Assembly (NCBI GenBank): GCA_015657535.1
Contig: JADHZB010000487.1
Location: forward strand, 1-18,040
Length of the DNA: 18,040 nucleotides
Origin: Nephromyces sp. MM_2019
Taxonomy: Eukaryota; Apicomplexa; Aconoidasida; Nephromycida
Direction of reading: 5' to 3'
Each line of letters opens with the position of its first letter. The stretch's first letter is position 1. The position numbers were made by a program, and so were the translations under genes. The notes below the pieces were generated by a model, which saw only the letters and a list, made by a program, of their open reading frames with translations, was not told the DNA's origin and searched no databases. Below are positions 10,307-18,040 of this stretch, one piece after another.

Positions 10307-11593
10307 CTGTATATATATGTGTGTGTAGGATTTTGTGAGTGCATGTGCGTGTGTAGAATTTTGTGAGTACATGTGCGTGTAGGTGTTTGTGTGTGCATGA
10401 ATGTTTAGGTGATTTTGTATGTAGATGCTCGAGTGCGTGTGATTATTTGTGTAGAGACAGATATTAACGTATATGAGCATAGATAGGTGTTGACATACGC
10501 TTGTGTGTATGTTTAATGAAGCATTTTTATGTATAAACAACAACACATGTTTGTTTGTGTATGCAAATTATAAAACTACATTGTTGTGTGTTATGTATTT
10601 ATATGAATATGTGTATATGTATATGTATAAAATATAAAAACAAATTTTTGGTTCAAAATGAAATTCACACATTTTACATTCTCACATAATTATTATATCA
10701 CATATGCACAAAAATCACAAAACAATTAAAAATAAATAAAATAATGCATACACATTACAAAACATTTACACACAAATTAAAAACCTATAAACACCGATTA
10801 AAATATATGTACACATAAATTGCATACACACAAATCACAAAACTTATAGATATAAATAACAAAAAACTTAAACATACAATTTCCTTTAATATATAAATTT
10901 ACCCAATTTTATCTACACAAACAGTTGACATAGCATTTACACACGGACAAATTAATAAAACACAATTCCTTGTACTAATGTGCAATACATAGTTGTATTA
11001 ATATAGTTACAAACAATACACACACACACAATGTATATATTATATAAAATTTAAATTTACAAATACAATATATAACATAGACTCCGATAAATATTTATAT
11101 AATACACATGTATAGATAGTATATGTAATAAATCTTTTTCTCTCACATACTCATTACACACAATTAGTACATATACGAACATTATACAGACACACATTAC
11201 ATACACATAATTCACACATCAAGCACATATACATAACACATAAATCTACATAAAATATAAAATATTTATAAAGTATTTATTTACAAAATTTATAAATAGG
11301 AATAAGGTAATCTATACTTCAATACTATCACTTACCCACACTTTACAAAATAAAATTAAACATACTTTAAATACTCATATATAAAAGGTATTTTACACAC
11401 ATTTTATTTATTCTAATTCTAGACATTTTACACACTTGAAATACGTAATATAATCACACACAATTTTCAAACTCATTACTTAAATAATATATATAAAAAC
11501 ACGCATCGATAACTCTCACAAGCACTCATCAAACTTTGCATATACACATGTATTAGACATTATTACCTTAAAATACACACTCAATACTCCTAG
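10307..11593. other. Region without a convincing gene
   Basis: From 10320 to about 10440 the plus strand is GT-rich, with a duplicated TTTTGTGAGTGCATGTGCGTG element. The minus strand stays open through it, but no start codon or fitting exon was found. From 10640 to 11590 the plus strand is AT- and ACA-rich with many ACACAT and TATATA motifs. First exons of the minus-strand gene ending at 7422, or of the tentative plus-strand gene to the right, may be hidden here. Confidence 0.5.
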
Positions 11594-12565
11594 CCCTAGA
11601 ACGCACTCGCTAGACACATTAAATACATAGTAAATAAATAGTACTCTGAAAATACACAAGCGCAGCCAACACACTCACTACACACACACTCGAAATACAC
11701 ACACACTCAAAATAAACACACACACATTATACACACACACTCAATATACACACACACACATTACACACATTCATTACGCAAACTCACTACACACACACAC
11801 ACACTATAGACCAACTCACTACACACACACTATAGACCAACTCACTACACACACACTCACTATAAACACACTCATTATACACACACTTACTATTCACACA
11901 CTATGCAAACACGCACTACACATACACTCGCTACACATACACTTATAAAGCATACACTCAGCGCAAGCGCACTAAACAAGATCTCACTACACGTAAATCT
12001 ATTACATCCCCAATCTCTAAACACACACTTACTAATCCCCCTCACAATAGAATCAACTCACACACACATACTACACCACACATATCACACACCCACACAA
12101 TCGCACCTGCGATTAAAAATAACTTAAGATACATCATACACACACACACAATTAACATACCATTATTGGAAATTTTGCACACACACACTATTTATATTTT
12201 TATTGAATTGAATATACATATCTAGAATAATTATCCCTTTACACACAAACATACATATTACATACACTCACTGTGCACACACACATTCTATTTACACTCT
12301 TTCTACACACTCTCAGCCTTATTTACATATACCTCCCGTTGTTTGACTACACCACTAGCTTTGGTATTGAATTAAATATGTGCGAAAATAATTTATATAT
12401 GCCCCCTATACACCACACACTCACCGACCCACACACACACACCCACAAACATATACACACACACACCCAAAAACATACACACACACACACACTCAGGTGC
12501 CTTTGTTTGATGAATCTAAAATTGATATAACAAACTTGATTAATAGAACATCATCAAATTCTTAA
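11594..12565 (+). CDS. Tentative microexon gene, 3' part, unknown function
   Basis: The proposed exons are 11594-11629 (PRTHSLDTLNT), 11962-11992 (ASALNKISLH), 12317-12337 (PYLHIPP, only 21 bp) and 12497-12565 (VPLFDESKIDITNLINRTSS.., then TAA). The acceptors are CCTAG, CTCAG, CTCAG and CTCAG. The donors are GTAAAT, GTAAAT and GTTGTT. All junction phases agree. The last exon is the best supported, as it is free of repeats, follows a clear acceptor and ends in a stop. A rival model ends exon 3 at GTATTG near 12350 and also stays in frame. A minus-strand exon at the same place is also conceivable. No start codon was located and the product is not recognised. Because the exons are so short, this model needs transcript support. 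Confidence 0.35.
11685..11960. repeat. CACTCACTACACACAC tandem tract
   Basis: Imperfect repeats of ACTCACTACACACACAC, with a duplicated CACTATAGACCAACTCACTA near 11805-11850. It occupies a proposed intron of the tentative plus-strand gene. Confidence 0.85.
12418..12496. repeat. CA microsatellite before the last exon
   Basis: Nearly pure CA repeat with CCAAAAACAT interruptions, ending directly at the CTCAG acceptor of the exon at 12497. Little pyrimidine tract is present, so splicing here may rely on other signals. Confidence 0.85.
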
Positions 12566-12599
12566 ATATTAATATAAAGATATATTTGTATAATAATCA

Positions 12600-12800
12600 A
12601 CACATACACACACCCCACTACTCAACACATTTAAAAAAGAAGCACGCACATACACACACACACATACACACATTCAAACACACACTCAAACACACATTCA
12701 CACACACACACACACACTTATTACATATATATATACAAAAAACATATACTTGTATTTATATACACACAAGATACACATATTATAGTACAGAAACACCTAC
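12600..12800. repeat. CA microsatellite
   Basis: CACACACATACACACATTCAAACACACA-type repeats at 12640-12718, then TA and ACAC patches. It follows the stop codon at 12565. No gene is seen in it. Confidence 0.85.
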
Positions 12801-13110
12801 CCTTATATATATATGATGTGCTTTTAAAAATAAAACCAATAATGTGTACAGATTTTAAAATTTTTAACTTTTTTAAAATTATAGTACAAACTGTTCAAAT
12901 TATTTATTTGTGATTAACATTGCATTTGACATATATTTTTATTGAAATTTCAAACTTGTATGTGTGTATAATCAATACATCATATTCCTCACACACTTAT
13001 GTTTTATATGCATTTGATAAATTTTACAAAATTATACACGTACACTTTATAAGCTATAAAGTTATTTTTTCATATTTCCCCTAATTAAAACTCAAAAAAT
13101 TTGATATCAG

Positions 13111-13180
13111 GAATGTCCACAATTTTATTTTACGCTTTTTTTTACACACACTTTCCGCTCTGAAATAAGGTAAATAGGTA

Positions 13181-13236
<56 letters not shown>

Positions 13237-13431
13237 TGTGTGTGTGTGTGTGTATGTGTGTGTGTGTGCGTTTTGTGTGTGTGTGTGTGCGTTTTGTGTG
13301 TGTGTGTGTGTGTATTGTGTGAGCATATTATGTGTGTGTGTTGTGTGTGTGTGTATGTGTGTGTGTGTGTGTGTTGTGTGAACGTATTGTGTGTGTGTGT
13401 ATGTGTATCTGTATGTGTGTGTATGTGTATC

Positions 13432-13478
<47 letters not shown>

Positions 13479-13999
13479 CTCTGTATGTGTGTATTGTGTG
13501 TGTGTGTATGTGTCTCTGTATGTGTGTATTGTGTATGTGTCTCTGTATGTGTGTATTGTGTATGTGTGTGTTGTATGTGTACGCGTATAAATATATGCGC
13601 ACATATGCGTGTGTATGTGTTTTCAATGTGTATATCTGTGTGGGTTGGACGTTTGTGTGTGTTTGTGTGCAAAAATATGAATATATATTTATGGGGGCGT
13701 AGTAATGGAAATGTATATGTATGCGTGACTCATAAAATTTGTGTAGAACCACAATAGAAAATTACTTAATTTTGGCACACCTGTTCATAGAAATATACTG
13801 TTTATATGACAAAAAATGTGTAGATATTTATGAGATATACATAGGAAAGCATTATATCCCTTTCACACAATTTTACACATCTAGACACACACACATAACT
13901 TTAGCCTATAATTTATTTACATACACTGATCTCCCGATAGAAATCACAGTACATACACACACATCAATTATATATATTTTTTTACAGAGCCAATTCTAA
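13111..13999 (+). CDS. Tentative gene, 3' three exons, unknown function
   Basis: Exons 13111-13169, 13747-13948 and 13988-13999 join in phase and end in TAA, giving about 90 residues. The centre is a 67-codon stretch with normal protein composition, for example ENYLILAHLFIEIYCLYDKK and IYIGKHYIPFTQFY. It is rich in Tyr, Phe and Ile. The first donor is GTAAAT and the last acceptor is TTTTTTTACAG. The last candidate intron (13949-13987, 39 nt) is a multiple of three and stop-free, so reading through it also reaches the same stop. Upstream exons were not found. Competing evidence exists at the first exon: on the minus strand 13159-13081 has a good TTATTTCAG acceptor and an open 26-codon frame (AESVCKKKRKIKLWTF) ending in TAG. 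I cannot exclude that this is the true gene there. The product is not recognised. Confidence 0.42.
13182..13565. repeat. Largest TG microsatellite of the window
   Basis: Almost uninterrupted (TG)n at 13183-13265, then TG runs separated by CGTTTTG, TATTG, GAGCATATTATG and CTCTGTATG elements to about 13565. Every reading frame on both strands stays open because the dinucleotide contains no stop. It sits in the proposed intron 13170-13746. Confidence 0.95.
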
Positions 14000-14024
14000 A
14001 CCTTGCTTCTTTGCACACTTTCTA

Positions 14025-14030
14025 AATAAA
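14025..14030 (+). promoter_or_regulatory. Candidate polyadenylation signal AATAAA
   Basis: AATAAA lies 26 bases after the TAA at 13999 and 58 bases before the VPS4 start codon. It would fit 3' end formation of the upstream gene. In such AT-rich DNA the hexamer can occur by chance. Confidence 0.3.
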
Positions 14031-14087
14031 ATACAATTAATTTTACACACTCCAACACACACACTTATTTACACACTTACTCAAACA

Positions 14088-14488
14088 ATGGATAGCAATG
14101 AGCGTTTACAAAAGGCCTATGCCTTGGCCCAGCTTGCTGTTGAAAAGGACCGAGCAGAACAATTCAAAGAAGCCTTCGAACTCTACAAATTAACCCTCGA
14201 CAATTTCAGTTATATTGTGAAATGTAAATACACACACACACTCATTTATACACATTATATGTGCTACACATTTTATTTATTATACACACATTCTATTTTC
14301 TAAAGACACTGTTTTTGTATTTTGCATATCCTACTCATAAATCTTATATAAAATCAACCCCTGCATTTACACATTGCATACTCACACACATTCATACACA
14401 TACACACTTACACACAGAGATACACATACACACACCCACAATACACACATACAGATACACATACACACACACACAACACACACACACA

Positions 14489-14533
<45 letters not shown>

Positions 14534-14544
14534 ACACACACACG

Positions 14545-14581
<37 letters not shown>

Positions 14582-17347
14582 TGTATAGACCACAAAAACA
14601 ATGCTCTCAAAGAAAAGCTATATGAAAAAATGGAAGAATTAATTACTCGAGCAGAACAAATAAAAGTTTATTTAAAAATTAATAAAGAAAATGGTGTAAA
14701 TACACACACACAAACAGCCCCCAAAAAAGTACAAAGTGAAGATGTTGAAACAGACAAACTCAAGGATAAACTTGAAGGTGTGTGTGTGTGTGTAGATGTA
14801 TGTAGGTGTGTGTGTCTTTCTCTCTGTGTGTATGCCTGTGTCTGTTTCTTTTTCTTTCTGCGTATGTGTGTGTGTCTGTTTCTGTGTGTGTGTGTGTTCT
14901 TTCTCTGTGTGTACGTGTGTCTGTTTCTGTGTGTGTGTGCTTCTCTCTCTTTCTGTATGTGTGTGCTTCTCTCTCTTTCTGTGTGTGTGTGCTTTTCTCT
15001 CTTTCTGTGTGTGTGTGTTTCTCTCTCTTTCTGTGTGTGTGTGTTTCTCTCTCTTTCTGTGTGTGTGTGTGTGTCTATTTCAGTCTATGCGTTTGTACAT
15101 CTTTATATTAATATATATATATATTTTAAAAGGGGATAGAAATATATAAAATATGTGTTAATGTGTTATAGGAGCCATTATACAAGAGAAACCTAATGTG
15201 CATTGGTCTGATATAGCTGGTAATTTTAATATTTATCACTCAATTTATTTACACACACATTCTATTGATATTTATACTATATTTATTATTTACACACATT
15301 AAATGCATATATATATTATTTCTTATTTTCTAGGCCTCAGTTCAGCTAAATCGGCGCTACAAGAAGCTGTGATATTACCTACTCGTTTTCCAAGTTTATT
15401 TACAGGTTACCTTTCCATACACACACACATCATCTTATACACATACACACACATCATCATATACACATACACACACATCATCATATACACATACACACAC
15501 ATCATCATATACATATACACACACATCATCTTATATTCACACACACAAAATGAAATTACATCCAAATATATAATTTTATGCATGCACACACATAGACCAT
15601 TTAAAAAAACCTAAATTGTTTACACAGTAATACATAGATAAGTTACTACACATATTTTTACACACACACATATATTAATCTGCACACACTTGAATATAAC
15701 TTTATTAATAGGGGATAGGAAACCCTGGAAAGGAATATTACTATATGGGGTAATTTATTTATTAAATACACTTTTATAATATTTTATTATTTTACACATT
15801 TTCAATATTTTACACACCTGACACATTTTTAATTTTTTACAAATTATTTTTTACACATTTTATTATAGTAAATACCTTACATATTTTCAATGAATTTTAC
15901 ACTAACACCCGTTTTATATTTTCAATATATTACACATTTTTACACATTTTAAATATATTACACATTTTTACACATTTTAAATATATTACACATTTTTACA
16001 CATTTTCAATATATTACACATTTTTACACATTTTTACACATTTTCAATATATTACACATTTTTACACATTTTCAATATATTACACATTTTTACACATTTT
16101 AAATATATTACACATTTTTACACATTTTCAATATATTACACATTTTTACACATTTTAAATACTTATAGCCACCTGGTACAGGGAAAACATATTTGGCCAA
16201 AGCCTGTGCTACTGAAGCTGATTCTACCTTTCTTTCAGGTTTACTTTTACACACATCTTTAACACATATTACACAGATATATTTCTTGTTTTTACACATA
16301 TCTTACATACACACAATTTTATACACATATCCCCAATCTTAATTTCATACTCAGATTTCTAATATTGTATAAATTTTACACACATTTGATGTTAGGTTTA
16401 TATATATCTTATACACACATTTCTTTGCATTACATAATTATACACACACAAAAATTTTACATGCACACCTTACACACACACATATACATCTCACACACAC
16501 CTTACATATATGTTTTATTAGTATCCTCCTCTGATCTAATGAGTAAATGGCAAGGAGAAAGTGAAAAGTAAGTACAAGTTCATTTTATCATTACAACTCC
16601 ACACATTAAAATATATACACACACTTAAATATACACACATACACTTAAACATACACACACACATTTAAATATACACACACATTTAAATATACACACACAC
16701 ACTTAAGTATACACATACACACACATTTAAATATACACACACACACTTAAGTATACACATACACACACTTAAATATACACACACACACACTTAAATATAT
16801 ACACACACACACTTAAATATACACACACACACACTTAAATATATACACATACACATTTTATATACAATTAGGTCTGTGTGTATAATATGATAGTATCTTA
16901 TGTATAAAATATGATAGGTTTACCATATCATATTCTATAATACTGTTTTCTTAGTATTGAATATATTCTAATTGTGTGTGTATATGTATATAATATTCTT
17001 TGTGTGTTTGTATATATATATATATATATATGTATACTATTGTGTAGGAATATGTGTGTATATTACTGTGTGTAACTATATATAGTGTGTATATTACTGT
17101 GTGTAACTGTATATAGTGTGTATATTACTGTGTGTAACTGTATATAGTGTGTATACCTATGTGTACAAGTGTGTGTGGGTGAGTATACTTAATGTTGTGT
17201 GTGTATATATATTTTTACATGTATCATTGTGTGTGTATTTAGATTGGTTCGAAATCTATTTGAAATGGCTCGAGAAAAAAAACCAGCTATTATTTTTATT
17301 GATGAAGTTGACTCAATGTGTAGTGGTAAGTTACACACACTCACCCA

Positions 17348-17392
<45 letters not shown>

Positions 17393-17880
17393 CACACACC
17401 TTAAATACATATCCACCCCCTTTATTAATATAGCTCGAGGTTCAGGAGAAAGTGAATCATCTCGACGTATAAAAACTGAATTTCTAGTACAAATGCAAGG
17501 TTGTTTGATATACACAACTTCTACACAGACTTATATATATATATACTACATACATACGTATACACATTTAATATATACACACACATCTATATATTTATAT
17601 ATACACATATATACACACACATATATATATATACACATAAAAATATTTATATATACATATATACACACACATATATATACATACACATAAAAATATTTAT
17701 ATATACACACATATACACATTTTTTTACATATTATAGGTGTAGGAAATGATTCAGATGGTATATTGGTTTTGGGGGCCACGGTAAATAAAAAATTTTAAA
17801 TTTCGACGTTTTTTTAATTTTTATTTTTAAATTTACACACAGAACGTCCCTTGGGAATTAGACTCTGCTATTCGAAGGAG
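14088..17880 (+). CDS. VPS4: Vacuolar protein sorting-associated protein 4 (AAA ATPase), 5' part
   Basis: VPS4 hydrolyses ATP to pull apart ESCRT-III filaments on endosomes and other membranes. Eleven exons are present, all joining in correct phase: 14088-14223, 14589-14777, 15172-15219, 15334-15405, 15712-15749, 16169-16238, 16522-16567, 17243-17325, 17434-17499, 17738-17781 and 17843-17880. They encode about 276 residues of a protein usually near 430-440. Residues 1-75 form the MIT domain that binds ESCRT-III tails (starts [20 protein letters not shown]). A charged linker follows. The AAA core begins near VHWSDIAG and contains Walker A GPPGTGKT (split by intron 5), pore loop 1 SKWQGESE, Walker [27 protein letters not shown], sensor-1 region LGATN (split by intron 10) and the arginine fingers SAIRRR. 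The rest of the large and small AAA subdomains lies beyond the right edge after the GTAAAT donor at 17881. Introns 1-10 are mostly CA, TG and minisatellite arrays. The start ATG is supported by its match to the family N-terminus. Confidence 0.97.
14370..14576. repeat. CA microsatellite plus (TA)n, VPS4 intron 1
   Basis: Long (CA)n with AGATACACAT interruptions, ending in about 25 bp of (TA)n some 12 bases before the acceptor of exon 2. Confidence 0.92.
14778..15095. repeat. TG / CTCTCTTTCTG compound minisatellite, VPS4 intron 2
   Basis: Begins directly at the exon 2 donor with (GT)n. At about 14930-15062 there are five copies of a unit near 26 bp made of TGTGTGTGTG followed by CTTCTCTCTCTTTC. 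It is the only large pyrimidine-run repeat in the window and its strand bias is opposite to that of introns 1 and 4. Confidence 0.9.
15416..15540. repeat. 24-bp minisatellite, VPS4 intron 4
   Basis: About five copies of a 24-bp unit ATCATCATATACACATACAC plus ACAC, with minor variants, starting a few bases after the exon 4 donor. Confidence 0.9.
15930..16162. repeat. 28-bp minisatellite, VPS4 intron 5
   Basis: About eight copies of a 28-bp unit. Each unit is a doubled TTACACATTT core followed by TTAAATATA or TTCAATATA, and one copy carries an extra TTTTACACA. The array ends just before the TTATAG acceptor of exon 6, which encodes Walker A. Confidence 0.93.
16600..16858. repeat. ACTTAAATATACACACAC tandem array, VPS4 intron 7
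   Basis: About a dozen imperfect copies of a unit near 20-22 bp made of TTAAATATACACACACAC, with length changes in the CA part and an occasional AAGTATACACAT variant. Confidence 0.92.
17061..17153. repeat. 31-bp minisatellite, VPS4 intron 7
   Basis: Three copies of a 31-bp unit starting TATTACTGTGTGTAAC, at 17061, 17092 and 17123. It lies in the same intron as the ACTTAAATATACAC array but has the opposite GT/AC strand bias. Confidence 0.92.
17525..17720. repeat. TA/CA compound repeats, VPS4 intron 9
   Basis: ATATACACAC and TATATA blocks with a segment of about 50 bp containing ACACATAAAAATATTTATAT present twice, near 17632 and 17686. Confidence 0.88.
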
Positions 17881-17894
17881 GTAAATTAATGTAT

Positions 17895-18040
17895 ATAGCT
17901 ACACACACACACATGACATATGACATACACACCCAGTAAATATCACACACATACACATTACATATTATATACACACACATACACTATACATATTATATAC
18001 ACACACATACACTATACATATTATATACACACACATACAC
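17895..18040. repeat. CA-rich 28-bp-scale repeats at the right edge
   Basis: Repeated CACACATACACTATACATATTATATA-type units run to the window end, within the intron after VPS4 exon 11. Confidence 0.88.

Noticed and set aside
15930..16162. Regular 28-bp repeat as CRISPR or telomeric repeat
   Set aside because: There are no spacers and it lies inside VPS4 intron 5. The unit does not resemble a telomeric repeat.
1..18040. tRNA, rRNA, transposon or viral genes
   Set aside because: No cloverleaf, rRNA core, transposase, reverse transcriptase or integrase motif was seen by eye. A covariance-model and profile search would be needed to be sure.

Overview
This window is nuclear DNA from an AT-rich, intron-dense eukaryote, most likely a unicellular one. 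The features that point this way are GT-AG introns, exons of about 20-220 bp (one candidate reaches 516 bp), no bacterial-type operons or ribosome binding sites, and a clear ESCRT-pathway ATPase gene. Genes use the standard code, with TAA and TGA as terminators where the ends are visible. I cannot name the lineage. Most non-coding DNA is CA/TG and TA simple sequence, so nearly all long ORFs reading as Thr-His, Cys-Val or Tyr-Ile runs are repeat translations rather than genes. Genes were recovered by joining short non-repetitive islands whose splice sites and reading phases agree.

Layout, left to right. (1) 86-2866, minus strand: a seven-exon gene of unknown function with one unresolved phase junction; its introns hold TG/CA arrays and minisatellites. 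(2) 2870-5750: a TG-rich, then very AT-rich stretch with no convincing gene. (3) 5751-7187, plus strand: a complete four-exon gene for a lysine- and glutamate-rich, probably nuclear protein of 227 residues. (4) 7422-10306, minus strand, convergent with the last: at least seven phase-matched exons of an unrecognised protein of about 300 residues, with a strong inverted repeat beside one splice acceptor. (5) 10307-11593: AT- and ACA-rich sequence without a convincing gene. (6) 11594-12565, plus strand: a tentative gene made of microexons, including one of 21 bp. (7) 13111-13999, plus strand: a tentative three-exon 3' part of an unknown gene. (8) 14088 to the window end, plus strand: the first 11 exons of VPS4, encoding the MIT domain and AAA core up to the arginine fingers. 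The gene runs off the right edge.

Only VPS4 has a firm function: ATP-driven disassembly of ESCRT-III in endosomal sorting, cytokinesis and membrane repair. The other genes share no obvious pathway with it. The most unusual properties are structural: repeat-filled introns around tiny exons, blocks of opposite GT/AC strand bias, a possible 24-nt in-frame intron inside a VPS4 exon, a 39-nt in-frame stop-free candidate intron just upstream, and a 28-bp minisatellite filling most of another VPS4 intron.
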